64,000 bases of DNA from Primula veris (lineage: Eukaryota; Streptophyta; Magnoliopsida; Ericales; Primulaceae): contig OY821748.1 of the NCBI GenBank assembly GCA_963682055.1, forward strand, positions 31,150,661 to 31,214,660, given 5' to 3'. Position numbers and translations under genes: made by a program. The notes beneath the pieces are model-generated. The model was not told the DNA's origin. It searched no databases and was given only the letters and a program-made list of their open reading frames with translations. Below are positions 44,161-57,069 of the stretch, piece by piece. Within the stretch, counting starts at the first letter, position 1. Each line of letters opens with the position of its first letter.

Positions 44161-44782
44161 TGACCATCACACGTCCTAATATTGCTTATTTTGTTAATAC
44201 TCTTAGCCAGTTTATGGAGAGACCTTGCAAGTCCCATTATGCAGCAGCTCTAAAAGTACTTAGTTATCTTAAATGCACCCCTTCTCAAGGCCTTTTTTAT
44301 TCTTCCTCTACTGACCTGAAATTGAGAGGTTTTACTGACTCAGATTGGGCTTCTTGTGTTAACACAAGACGATCAATAATAGGCATGTGCATGTTTGTGG
44401 GTGATTCCCTTGTTTCTTGTAAGAGTAAGAAGCAGAATGTGGTGTGTAGGAGCTCTACAGAAGCTGAATATAGAGCAGTTGCTAGTAGTGCATCAGAGAT
44501 TGTTCGGTTATTGAAAATATTTAGAGACTTACATGCACCAATGGTTTAACCAACTATTCTCTATACAGATAGCAAATCTGCTTTATCTTTAGCTAAAAAT
44601 CATGTCAATCATGAACGAACAAAATATATTGAGATTGATTGCCACTATATTAGAGAGCAATTGCAAAATGGAGTGATTCACTTAGTCCATGTTTATTCAG
44701 CAGATCAGGTTACTGATGTGCTTACAAAACCATTGGGGCTACAACATTTTTCTACCTGCATTTCCAAGATGGGGAGTCTTTG
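44151..44782 (+). pseudogene. Broken copia RNase H and C-terminus
   Basis: RNase H keeps TDSDWASC and SSTEAEYRAVASSASE. A stop at 44547-44549 precedes further in-frame sequence with DSKSALSLAKN, ERTKYIEIDCHYIRE and DVLTKPLG, then the terminal stop at 44780-44782. Confidence 0.75.
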
Positions 44783-44812
44783 ATCTTTACTCTCCATCTT
44801 GAGAGGGCATAT

Positions 44813-45027
44813 TGGTGATATAGAAGCTGTTTGTAATGTTTTTATGTTTACTAGTATCAATTCCGTAAATGTCTGTAAACTAATGGACTAGTTTGTAAAA
44901 AGTTAGTTAGCACTGTATAAATACTTTGACATCATATGAATAAAATACGACTTTTATTTTCATTTCTTGATTTCACTTTCTCTCTCTACATTCGATAAAG
45001 AATGAGATGAATTCTCTCTCTTTAACA
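44813..45027 (+). repeat. 3' LTR of the decayed copia element
   Basis: The 215-bp copy begins TGGTGATATAGAAG and ends CTTTAACA. It contains CTGTATAAATACTTTG, a TATA box candidate, near 44914-44929. Confidence 0.8.
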
Positions 45028-46060
45028 GTTTTTCTTTTTACTTTTTTGCTCATCTTTTTTATTGAAAATATCTTTTAAACTGGCACGTGTTATAATAGGA
45101 TTGGGAGTGTGATGATGGAGGTTAACATTAGGGTTAGGACGTTGCGGCAAATGCCGCATATGCAGAAACCCAGCAGTAAAAACGGAGTTAATGAGCATTT
45201 AATGGCGTTGAGGGGAGCAGATAGGGTTATGAACCCGTTTCCTTCGCCGAGGACCATAAACAAGATATCCTCTAAAAGATACTCATGTATCTAAGATAAT
45301 CAATCAGATACTCCATAAAGAAAGGAGAACATCAGATCTATACTAACAGATCTCGTAAAGATTGGGTCAATCCTTTAAAGACACGTTCTTAAACACAAAG
45401 GAAAGTATATCCAACTGTAAGGCTGAGAGCCAGGTGAGGAGCCCACGTCGGGGTCTCATCCCCAAATGTTATCCGACTATCCGAGAAAGTACAGTTAGAA
45501 GATCAATGCCTCCGAAGGCCAATGAAGGAGACATGTTCTCTCGGAATAACTTCTCTCGCCTGTGAGGAAAAGTGGAAAGATATGGGAGATATAGCAGAAT
45601 ATATCTCAGCATGACATTAGAGAAGCAAAATGTATGGAGAACATGTGATTGGTAATATCATATCAATCATAAGAGATGTGTCCTAAATTGCCTCCACCAC
45701 CTATATAAGAGGCTCATAATCCAATGAGAAAATCATCTGAATCCATACGAACTCAGACATACACTTATTATTTGGTTATTACTAAACCCTACTTACATAT
45801 ATTCATATTCAAAACCCTAAAGAGTTTTAGCCTTCTCACTACTCATTTAAGGCGGAGGAGGTTAAACGGTGGCTAAACCACCAAATCGCACTTGATGCTA
45901 GCTACTATTTCACAGGTCAGGGCTAGCGAAGAACCTGGGCCAAACCATAGAAAGAAGCTCACTCATTGGCTTTCAACTTTTGAGACAAGTTCACATAGTA
46001 GAACTAATTTTCAAGATCTATCAGAGTGTGTGTAAGTCTGTTAGCCATGATCCCACTGCT
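45028..46060. other. LTR-like promoter sequence and unassigned DNA
   Basis: A TATA box (CCTATATAAGAGGC) lies near 45698-45711, followed by a leader rich in CATACACTTATTATT and AACCCTA words, as in plant gypsy LTRs. Near 46048-46060 CTGCTCTGATATGAA looks like a decayed tRNA-iMet primer site read on the minus strand. No paired LTR was found, so the origin is open. The short frame at 45109-45294 shows no known motif. Confidence 0.35.
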
Positions 46061-47176
46061 CTGATATGAATTTCGTAACCAAATTCTATTAATCAAACTC
46101 TTTTTTTTTTTTTTTGTATTTTGTGAGTTAAAAGGGTAACAAATAACGAGTTTGGGTCAATCTGATAGAAATTTAAATTCACGCCAACTTGTATTAACAA
46201 ACAGAATGAAATTACAGCCGAAATAAAAGTTTTGCAATACGAGAATCTAACTCTCTAAACACCGATCTCTCATATTTCTAGCTTAAAACTCGCATAAAAA
46301 TATATTTACAACACCTGTAAACAAATATATATCGACACGACTATAACTACCTCATTTTTTACAGTCTCTCCTCAATTGGACGTTACTCTTTCACATACAG
46401 CAGCTCCGCCATTAAAAACTTTAATCGGGTGCATGTTACAAATTGTCTTTACATCGAATAGAAGATCTGATCTAGTAGTGAAATCTCATGTAATATGGTA
46501 TGTATCATGAGAATTAACCGGCAAATCAAGTTTTTACCACTATTGAAAGTAGAAACTGTAGTGCATGTAATGGAAACAAATTAAATAAATCATGAAAACC
46601 ATATATACATTCATGTCGTTCTTATTACGAAGTATTTGCATGGGAATACTAGATAGAGAAGTAAATCATTTGTTCATGCTGATTTTTACTAACTGCTATG
46701 CATTAGCAGTTAGTCTATAAATTCTTCTTTAGTTACGGATATTGTTGTATACTGGGTTAGGTCTCACTCTTTGATTAAATTATAGTTCTTTTAATTTTCT
46801 TAACATATCCAAATAGAAGTAAAGTAAGGATTAGCTATTAATGTAATTAATAGTTTCTTATGTACAAGATGAAAGTTTCGTTTCTGTACACCTTCATTTT
46901 GTTAAGGCTAATTCAAATGTTTATCATGTGAACCGAACCCGACTCAAATAAATCAATTGTATTCTCATTCTTGTTATTTATCGTGTGATCGTTTGAAGCT
47001 GGCAAAACAATTTAGTAAAAGATTTAAGTCTGAGCTCTTGACTTGTTTCATGTGAGTTATAACTGTGGCGATTGATGAAATGGACCAATAGCATCTTTAA
47101 CAAGCGAAAATCAATCAGTCTTTAATATTAAAATTTTGAACGGAATTACGTTGATACATCATCATCTCGTTTAGGT
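46061..47176. other. 3' flank of the STP gene
   Basis: AT-rich non-coding DNA including a T run near 46105-46120. The part next to 47176 is probably the 3' untranslated region of the STP gene. Confidence 0.45.
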
Positions 47177-49025
47177 TCAAGCACCTTGATTGTTGAGGTT
47201 GTGATGCGAGGCAACACCAACAGCATCATCAGGAATGTACTTTCCCCAGAACCAGTGAGCCTTCCACACTCTATTCATCTCTTCAATCGGAACATTCTTA
47301 GTCTCGGGCAAGAGGAAAAAAATGAGCAAGCTCATGATCACGACAAATCCCCCAAAGAAGAAGAAGAGGCCAAACTTCATGTGACATAGCATGGTGAGGA
47401 AGGCCTGGCCGATAAAGAAAGTGAAAAGCATGTTCACGGACACATTGATCGACTGTCCAGCTGATCGGATTTCCAATGGGAAGATCTCACTTGGTACAAG
47501 CCATCCTAGTGGGCCCCATGACCATGCAAAAGCCGCCACATATAAGCATATGAATACTAATGTCAAGTTCCCCAATCCCTTCGAGAAGGACCCTTCGCCA
47601 GTAGTACCAAACACCGACCCGATGAGACATCCCACAGCAATCTGCACAATCATCACACTTGTGTATATTAAATACGGAATACCCATAGAGCGGAAAACAA
47701 CAACATAAAACAAATGTCTCTATAATTTTTCCACTGCTGTGGTTTACAATAAACCATACCTGACAAATAAGCATTTGAGCACCACCCTGGAGGAACAACT
47801 TCCTTCTCCCGACTTTGTCAACTGTGAAAACAGACACCAATGTTGCAAGCATGTTCACTAACCCGGTGATAACTGCACTCATTAAAGCTGCATCATCTCC
47901 AAATCCAAGAGTCTTGAAAAGAACGGGTGCATAAAACATGATCACGTTAATGCCAGTCAGTTGCTGGAAGAATGGAATGAAACACACTATGACCAGTTGT
48001 GGCCTGTACTGAGGCGTCAACATGTTTCTCCATGGGTGCTTTACCTGTTAAATCAAAATGTGATAATTAAGTAAACACTTATTCCTTTGGCGAAAAGGTT
48101 AACGTATTAATTGACATATATTGACCACCAAGATTTCAATATTACCAGCTTTGAGGCCTCGCTAGCATCCACAAGATCTTGGAACTCAGCATTGACGTTC
48201 TCAACACCTCGGATCTTCTTGAGCATCTCGTGGGCTTTCTCAGTTTGGCCACGTTCGATGAGGGAGTTTGGGGTATCGGGAAGGAAGATTGCACCAACAG
48301 TCATGATCACAGCTGGCACTGCAGCGAGGCCTAAGGAAATTCTCCACCCCTCACCTTCCATCTTTGAGGTCGCGTAGTTGATAAGGTTAGCTGCTAAGAT
48401 GCCGATAGTTATCGCCATTTGGAATCCAATGTTTAGTGCTCCTCTGATTCTCGGGGGTGCCATTTCTGATAGGTAGACTGGGACGGACTGCATGGAAACA
48501 ACAAAATCTTATGTAACAAAAAGGCAATTTAAGAGAAACAAAGCAAAATTGACCATAATTATTGAGTATATGTACCTGATTGGCGTATCCAATACCAACA
48601 CCGAGCAACAAACGACCAATGATGAGCATTGCCACATTCTGGGCAGCACCATTAAGGATTGCACCGATGAGGAAAATGATGCCACCAACAAGCATGGAAA
48701 CCTTTCTACCGAACGCCCTCGTGGTGGCAGATGCAAAGAACGAAGCCACAAGAGAGGCGAGGTACAGAGAGGATGTGAAGAGCGTGAGAAGGTGGTTATC
48801 GAACTTACAGTACTGACTCTCACGCTTCAACTTTTCCTTGGCATATACATCTGGAAAGAACCTTTGAAGAAATATATCCATAGATGTGACACCTCCTGAG
48901 ATACCAATGTCATAACCGAAAATGAGCCCTCCTGTTGCTGCAACCAAGCATGATATTATCACAAAGCCCGTGACTCTGCCTTCATAATCCGTTGATCCTC
49001 CACCGCCAAATCCTCCCCCTGCCAT
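47177..49025 (-). CDS. STP: STP-type monosaccharide/H+ symporter (sugar carrier protein C-like)
   Basis: Exons on the minus strand are 49025-48576, 48487-48146, 48044-47760 and 47641-47177. All introns are GT-AG with phase 0, and the product is 513 residues, normal for plant STPs. It is a major facilitator superfamily hexose importer of the plasma membrane with 12 predicted membrane helices. Visible signatures are [15 protein letters not shown] near 32-46, RAFGRKVS near 103-110, [14 protein letters not shown] at 137-150, [15 protein letters not shown] at the start of exon 2, GRRKLF in exon 3, and [11 protein letters not shown] near the C-terminus. The N-terminus [10 protein letters not shown] is typical. 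The start is fixed by this motif and a TATA box about 140 bases upstream. A broken duplicate lies upstream at 53617-56969. Confidence 0.95.
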
Positions 49026-49161
49026 GTTTTATCAGAGTAACAATTCTATATGATTTTTTTTTAGCGAACAAAAGTACTTCGGTCGAAGCTTTTCTCTTCT
49101 TTGCGAAAGACCTTTGTTTCCGTTGACACTACGACTGCTTTCAGTTTCCCAACCTGCATGC

Positions 49162-49171
49162 TTTATATATA
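49162..49171 (-). promoter_or_regulatory. TATA box of the STP gene
   Basis: On the minus strand TCTATATATAAAGC lies about 140 bases upstream of the ATG, leaving room for a leader of about 110 bases. Confidence 0.6.
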
Positions 49172-49199
49172 GACTCTGGTAAACCCTTATTACAAATTA

Positions 49200-52100
49200 A
49201 GTCACTTCTAAATTTGGTGCATTGACTAATTAGGATATAAAGTACAGCATGTTTTCTTGAGGTGTTTTGTTCAAATTTTATCCGTCTAAAATGCAACCCA
49301 TCTTGATCTCTTTCCAAATTTGATCTACAATTTTATCTTAACCACCTTTTATCAAAATGCATGCATGGTGTTTTCTTGTTGTATAATCCTTTGAATAGTT
49401 TTTTTTTTTTTTTTTGAAAGGTAATCCTTTGAATAGCTTTCTAAAAGATAAAATTTGTAACACTGTTCGAATGATGATGTATGAATTAGTCGAAGTGATA
49501 AGGCCAGGTCCTAACTTCTAATTATAGTAATCAATGCACATTAATTAGTAATTATCATAGGCGGAACCCAGTGGGGACACATGCTGCTCACCCTGGAATT
49601 CGAACTAGAAAGTAAAAAAACACTCATAGTTTTTAAGTATATTACAATTATGTCATTTTAGGGTACATATCCAATTTTAATAATATTCTAATCATTTTCT
49701 CTGTCGTTTTCACTCTATAATTGCAACCCACAGATAGAAGAGAATGTGAACAATACATCTCAACCCAAGTCGAGGTCAACTTTCTGTTAGCCCGGTGTTG
49801 TACACCGTTATTTTTTTTATTCCAATCTCTCTTTTGAGCTAACTTTTCTGCTCTCCAATATGATGCACCTAGCTTGTAGTTTTATCAAGATTTTCTGCTA
49901 TACAAGTTGAATCATTTTTATATACTTTTTTTAACGTTTTGTTTATTTTTTTTTTTATCTTACTTCGCTGTTAGTTGTTCATAACTTCTGTTGTTTATAT
50001 TTAGTTTCAATTGAGTATTATCATTGATGTTCGTTTGGGAAATATGTTTCAGGAATTTTTTGTGTGGCCTTTGTCAGTGTTAATTTGTTATACACAAATA
50101 CTGTTTAGCAGTGAATTGTAATTTAAGAAAAAAATTCCAAAATGATTGTTAGCCTAGATTGGTTGCAGCTTATCGTTGGAGTTATCTCTCATCACTTGAG
50201 CATTATCGAAGTCAAGTATTAATATATTACTCTCTCATTCCTTACTAATAAGACTTTTAGTGAGAAAGTGATGAGTTTCTACACTTATAAGATCAACTTT
50301 TCTATTTAAACATCGATCTTGTTTGCTTATAAATGCAATAGAAAAGCTACGGGGTTCTAACTATTACCTATAAAATAAAACGAGTTACATAAATAGTTAT
50401 GGTTTGGACAAAAACTTTGTATTACCCAAAAATATGTTATCTCTAGGCACAAAAATATGTCAAAATAGATGGAAGGTTTATATGAAATTTCAATTGGTGG
50501 CAATTTTATTTATTGGTTTTGTGTTATTTTAACTTTTTTCGGATTGTAATCCCGTGGCTCCGCCCCTTATACTTATGCAAACCTATTTAATGATAACTTC
50601 ATCACAACTTTTAAACCAAGATAGTAGCATTTGGCCAATTCTATACGGATAGTTTGCAATCTAAATTTTCTAAAATAGTAGAATTTACAATAGTGAGTTG
50701 TAGATAATTTTTCTTTGTTGTTTTTGAGCTGAATATTCTATTTTGGTAATGATATTTTTTACAATTGCCAAAAAAAAAATAAAAAAAATTCATTGTTACC
50801 TAATAAATCAATAAAATTGTATAATGATGGTTCTCTGAATCTCTTGGAAAATAAATTTTAATACCAATATCAATACCAAGACATAAAATCTAAATGCTAT
50901 TTTAGGGACTAAAATTTTGGCGAATTTACTTTGAAAGAATAAGACCATCCATCTTAATAGACAAAATTCGCTATGCTCATTTGAATTTCACTTCACTTGT
51001 GAATGTTATATTAATTGACCCAAAAAATAATATTATCAAACATTTTTCTCTCCAGACGTCACCACAACAACCGCTGCCAGTGCTTCGACCACTGATGCGA
51101 CATTGCAATCACAACAATAGCTGCCGCGACATCTAACGGTTGGCAAAGTTCTACTGAATCCAATGCTTTACTAAGATCCGCAGAAACGCCATTGCCAATG
51201 AACTCGAGAGAGCTCTGGAAAACTGCAGGGAGCTCCCACGGGCTTCTGGAGGCATCTGGGCTCCTTCGGCAACCTTTGGCCAGCCTACGATGACATCTAA
51301 ATGTAAAAATATTTATAAAAGGTCCAAGATATATGAACAGTTGTGAAAGAAAAATAAAACAGCTTAAAGGAATCGGGAAAGGCAAAACAAAGTGGAAAAA
51401 ATTCAGAAAAAATTCCCAAGTCATATAAAAGTAGAAACAAATTCTAGAAGGTCACGAAAAGTAAGATAAAATTAAAATCTGAAAAGGACTAAAACTAAAG
51501 AAAAATCTAAATCAAAGAAATGTATTATTTTAGGAAAAAAATTGATTTGTATGACTATGGCCTCTGAACGTGTTTTTTCTACGAACGAAGGATTTGCAGG
51601 CAGGAGGGCAGTAGATAGCGGATACAATACCCGGTTTTATCGAATCCGTGGAATTCGTTGTTTTATGCTTTGAATGTGTTTTTCGTATGAATTGATTTTA
51701 CTACTTTAAACTACGACCTAGAGAGCATTAGCGCCTGGGTTGTCAGGCCAACATCTCGTTTCCTTTAGGCTTATGATGGTTGACTTTGAACTACTTTAAC
51801 TTTTAAACAATAAAATAAAATACTATATTAAGCAATCTTACTAGACGTTTTCACGTTTTCGAATTAACTACAATAAATAGCTAGTTTAACTTTTTAGGAT
51901 ACGACTAAACAAAAACAGTTGTGCAATATTAATCAGCAGAGCGTATGAAAAACGAAGGATATTATTGAAAGAACGACGATGAACATACAAATACTGTCCA
52001 AAATTGGCGTCTTGTTCACAAACGTATGAATTCTCTCTTTTCTCTCCCTCTAAAATGCATATGCTCTGCTGATAAAGCTCTGAATGAGTTGTTACATTAG

Positions 52101-53616
52101 ATATGGCCAGATATATAAAGTTGAAACCGAAACAAACTCTATCCTTATCTAAATTTAAATATATGTTATGTTTTCTGACCGATTATAGTCGGGCATGGAG
52201 AAAGCTCTAAGGATTGACCCGGGGTTAGACTACTCTACGGAACCCCTTTGGACGACTGCTATGTTCTTGCCGTAGCACAGAATTTGCATTTCAGCAAGTT
52301 AAGTATTCAGAACTATATTTTGCGAGTCTAGGAATACTAGTGAACACGGTGAGAGATTATCTATGGTGGGATATCATTAGATTTATCATTTTAATAGTTG
52401 AGAGGTAGTAGTAGTTGTGTGATAGGCGAAAACAAGTGAGAGAGTCTCATGTTTCATAAGTATTAAGTTTCATTCTGTAAGCCTTTACAATACCATCAAT
52501 CTTGGTGAGTGCCCCGGAGCGTAGATGTAGGGTTTAGGTTGAACTCCGTTAACAAATGTATTGTGTTCATTTCAGTTAAGAAGTCATTTGTTACTCTCTC
52601 TATTCCATGTAACTACTACTCCGTTAATGTATTTAGGCATTTAGTTATCTCAGTTATCATGTCTGCCGAGGATATACTCGGACTAAATATTTTTCATGTA
52701 TATCAAGAACAAAAGACTATTCTTAGTTAAGCCTAAAAACTTGGAACTATGTGACCCCTATTTTAGTTAGAATTTGTTTTTGTTAAGCTGAGCATAAAAC
52801 TGCAAGGAGACAAGGCCACGGTACATCCTAGACTAGAAAAAAAAGTTGGATTACTTTTGCAATTACAATTATTGCTTACATTAATTCATCATGAAACTTT
52901 CAGGGAATTCTTGTTATTCTGTAGCTCCCAAGAAAAGTGACTAAATTCCATTCCATATCGAGTATTTGGTTGATAAAAGATATAAACAAATATGTATAAC
53001 AAGTTTCTTTCTATATTTTACCAACTCACTATTTAGCGTATTTAAGCATGTTTTATGGGCAGATCATAACACAATTCATTGAGCTGAATTTCTCAATCAT
53101 CTAGGGAGAGAAGGAATTCAGTTCTGTTTAGACTTAAGATAGTTCACTCGTTTTTTAAAAGCAAGGTGTTAAGCGAGAATATGGTAGAAACTTTGGCGAA
53201 CATATTCAGACTTGATTCTTCAATTGTTTCCTGTTCTCACCCTGCATTTTGTGATTATACGCTCACAGTTTATGATTCTGTGTCGTCTTTCCGCTGTTTT
53301 AACTATCAACAGCAACATAGGATCGTAATCAGCATTGCTTTAATACTTGGTTTCACATGAAAATAGAGTATACATCTGATGGTACACACTTTAACCTATA
53401 TGAATATTAAAAAAAAATACTAACAATCATTGGGAGGACTTATGCCCATCAGTGTTGTCCAAAGTAAGTGTGAACTATAATAAACCTTCATGTTTTGATC
53501 CCACGTGCCATAAGTGTGCTCATCGTAGGTAGCATTCTAAGGGGAGAAGAAATCACCAGCTTTAGATGAAACATTAATTCATCTTCTTTGTTCAGGTACT
53601 TCGAATGGTCATGGTA
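49200..53616. other. Intergenic DNA between STP and its pseudogene
   Basis: About 4.4 kb of AT-rich sequence with T or A runs near 49400 and 50772. A patch of higher GC (51050-51300) carries a minus-strand frame of about 120 codons with no recognised motif. A CGTTTTCACGTTTTCG-rich stretch lies near 51846. No gene or element end is supported. Confidence 0.4.
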
Positions 53617-56600
53617 TCAAACATTTTGATAATCGACCCCTAGAACATCATCAGGAATGTACTTTCCCCAAAACCAGTGTGCCTTCCAAACTTTGGTCAT
53701 CTCTTCTATTGGAACATTCTTTGTCTCGGGCAAAAGGAAGTAAATGAACAAGCTCATTATAAATATGCATCCCGCAAAAAAAAAAAGAGGCCAAACTTCA
53801 TTCGACAAAGAATAAAGAGAAATTCCTGGCCAATAATAAAGGTGGCGATCATATTGACAGAAACATTTAGGGGAAAGACCTCACTGGGAACAAGCCAAGC
53901 CAATGGGCCCTACGACCATGCAAAAGCTGCTACATAGAGGCAGATGAACACTAATGTTAGATCACCTTTTCCCTTTGGGAAGGAACCATTGCCAGTGACT
54001 CCGAAAACTGATGCAATGATACTACCTACAATAATCTACAGATAAAAAATGAAACTGATTATAAGTTCATTATAAATCTCAGTACATAATTATGGCTATC
54101 GTGTTTATTACTTATAGAGTTAATGAAAGGCATACTTTAGTTATATTTTTCAATGTGTATTTGTTTTTATACCCAGAGCAGTTGTGACCCCATACCAATT
54201 CTCACGCAATCACGCCCTTGTAACATTAAATATCTTTTAATCTAGGTGTGTCCTTCAGTTGTGTGATGCTAAATTATCATGTTAAATTTATCGATATTTC
54301 TGCATGAAAAACGATGAAACTGAGGGTATGTTGATCTCACCTGGCAAACAAACATTTGAGTACCACCCAGGAGGGACAATTTTCTTCTCCCATGCTTATC
54401 AACAGTAAAAATAGATATGGAAGTGGTCACCACATTGACTAACCCAGTAATCACAGCACTCATCGTGATGTGTTGTCTCCAAATCCTGAAGTCTTGCATA
54501 GAATCGGAGAATAAAACATGATCACATTTATGCCGGTAAGTTGCTGGAATAAGGGAATACACAACATAGTCACAACTCACAAGTTGGGGTCTGTATTGCC
54601 TCTTCAAAATGTTCATTCATGAAAACTTCACCTGCGGGAAAATATAAACATCGGAATACACTTATGGAAGAGAAAGGATTCTGCAAAAAATTGGTTTAGT
54701 AAAAGAGTTTAATCAGGGGTACAATGTCTTGTCCTTGGTGCATAAATCGTTTCTGGCCTAATATCTCAAGTTTTTGTAACTGTTGAAAGTTGACTAGTTA
54801 TTCAGGTAGGGAGCACATAATCGTTTTCTTACATTGAAGACTTTCTAATCAACAAAACAGTTGATAAACTTAAAAAAAATCCTCTTAACATACCCCCACC
54901 CCCACCTGTTGAACAAGAGAGGTTATGGTCAAATTTAATGACACGCCTAGGCAAAAATAATTACACAAAGCTGCAGTCGCTTGAATCATCAATGCTTGCA
55001 CGGGAAACAGAAACTTGACTAATCTTTGAACAAAAAATGCGATCTACTTATACTGTACCGAGAAAAGGAAAGACGAAATACAAAGTTCCTGAAAAGGAAA
55101 ATGAGTTTCCAACGAAGGTTAATAACTTAATATAACTAAAGTTGACATCTAAAATTAGTACCTGTTTGGAAGCCTGACAAGCTTGAATGAGATCTTGGAA
55201 TTCATCCTCCACATCATCGACTCCTCGAACCTTTCGCAAAATATCATGGGCTTTTTCTGTGTAACCACGTTCGAGGAGAGAGTTGGGGGTATCCGGGAGG
55301 AAAAGTGCATCAATGGTCATGATAAGGCCAGGGACCCCAGCAAGTATCAGAGAGAGCCTCCAAGCATCTCCTTCCATCTTTGATGTTCCGTAGTTTATGA
55401 GGTTAACAGCTAATATCCCAATTGATACCGCCATTGAAAAAAACGTGTTCACTGCTCCTCTGACCCTGGGAAGTGCCATTTCTGATAAATACAAAGGTGC
55501 AGACTACCAACAAATTAAATATTGCAAATTGTTTCACGACCATGCATGACATACTAGCATATATCTAAACGCGAAACGAAAACAGAAAAATCAACCCAAT
55601 TGTTGACAATATTGATATAAGTGGAGTGTCATGTTACTCCAAGTCTGTCTTAGTGAACATCTTAATACTTGCCCTGGAGATTGGGAGGAACTCATTGATG
55701 AAGCCAACTGGGAAAAAGGGAACCAATTACATCTACTGGGATGTAACTATCGATGAAATTCAGAGTCACAAACTACAAATGGTATTTTCTTTCATATCTG
55801 TCTCCTAGATAACCTTTTATCCGAGAAACTCCTTGCAGTCCTTTTTCATGTACAAATTCTGGCTACTATTTCTTCAAATTTGTCGATACTTCAAGTAGCC
55901 AAATGTCAGAAAAAACTCGTTTCTAACTTTTAGTGGAGAGAGTATCCACTGTTAAAATTTAGTTCGAGCCGTGATGTTATCGAGAAACAAGACATTTAAT
56001 TATGTAAAGTTAAAAATAAATGAGTGGCAAGTTTGATATGTCGACATGATTCTTATATCTTAGGAATTACTGGTTCGACCTGCCTTTAACTTATCCGGTA
56101 AAAGGTCTGGTAGTTCATGGTCCATATAACATGAATACAACAATATTGTTATGTTACAGGGTTATGTAAATATTTATTCTCGTATCGCTAGTTAGTAGTT
56201 TATTGTCGTAGAAGTTCATTAATTCAACACATTTACCTGATTGACGAATCCAATTCCGAGACCAAGTAATAAACGACCAAAGATAAGCCAGGGCTACAAC
56301 ATTTTGAGCAGCACCATTAAGTACAGTCCCAATAAGGAAAATAACACCTCCAAGTCTCCAACAATCATAGAAGATTTTCTGCCAAATATCCCTGTGATTT
56401 GTAATGCAACCAAGGAAGCCAGAAACGCCGCAAAGTAGAGAGGAGAAGTAAAGAGAGTGGGAAGGTGACTATCGAACTTGCAATACTGGTTGTCATGTTT
56501 CGTCTTCTGATTTTCATAAACTTTTGGAAAGAACTTCTGCAGGAACACGTCCATGGATGTCACATCACCTTACCAACATAAAAATTAACTGCTAGGTTCT

Positions 56601-56969
56601 AACGAATTTGAAATTTTATCCATGAATGTGTCTTGACCACTGTTTTAAAAAGCGAGCTTCGTAGTGAAAAAGCTTGATTCAAAGCTTGATAAAAGCTCGA
56701 TTCAAAGCTTGATAAGAGCTCGATTCAAATCTATAAAAGGCTTAAAAAGCTCGCTTTTCTGCTTTTTAGGCCGCTCTCTTAAGTGCTCGTCTCAAAGAAT
56801 TCAGATCGAGCAATTTAGATAAAAAAAAGTACAAAAAGACATAAACTGAAGCTAAACCTGAGCTACTAATGTCATAACCAAAAATAAGTCCTCCGGTGGT
56901 GGCAATGACGCAAGTTAACACCAGAAAGCAAGTGACTCCGCCGTTATAGTTACATCCTTCACTCGGCAT
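53617..56969 (-). pseudogene. Broken tandem copy of the STP sugar transporter
   Basis: The exon order and splice sites match the STP gene at 47177-49025. Segments are about 56969-56860 plus 56562-56237 (exon 1, split by about 300 inserted bases), 55503-55162 (exon 2, 342 bases as in the intact gene and still open), 54631-54341 (exon 3, frameshifted) and 54035-53617 (exon 4). Exon 1 also has a frameshift after GRKSSMIVG. In exon 4 a TAG at 53910-53912 replaces the Trp codon in FAWSWGPL, and about 27 bases are missing after [17 protein letters not shown] and the C-terminus survive. It therefore cannot make a full transporter. Confidence 0.9.
56637..56780. repeat. Dispersed repeat with TTTTAAAAAGC ends, copy 2
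   Basis: The segment starts CACTGTTTTAAAAAGCGAGC and ends TTTTCTGCTTTTTAGGCCGC. Inside, GCTTGATTCAAA and GCTCGATTCAAA repeat three to four times. It lies within the insertion that splits exon 1 of the STP pseudogene. Confidence 0.5.
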
Positions 56970-57069
56970 CAGATATGAGGAAGAATGGGAAAAACCTTTG
57001 CTTACTTCAATATCCCTCACGTTTGTGAGCCAAGACGAAATCCATATGGAAATTATCACGTGTACTTTT

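Larger units (their letters stand above)
38860..45027 (+). mobile_element. Decayed Ty1/copia element (Ale-like), interrupted by a solo LTR
   Basis: LTRs are 38860-39125 and 44813-45027. A degenerate primer site TGATATCAGAG follows the first LTR, and a purine-rich tract (GAGAGGG) precedes the second. Between them lie broken Gag, protease, integrase, reverse transcriptase and RNase H segments in copia order. Several stops, frameshifts and lost catalytic residues show it is inactive. The style of the reverse transcriptase (KQASRQWF, YLHTTFRIKELG) suggests the Ale/Retrofit lineage; this is a family-level inference. No clear target duplication remains. Confidence 0.85.

Noticed and set aside
48492..48899. 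Plus-strand frames over the STP exons
   Set aside because: They overlap coding exons in antisense and show no motif.
51059..51424. Minus-strand frame of 121 codons in a GC-richer patch
   Set aside because: It has no recognised domain, an unusual hydrophobic start and no supporting splice or promoter signal; left as unassigned.
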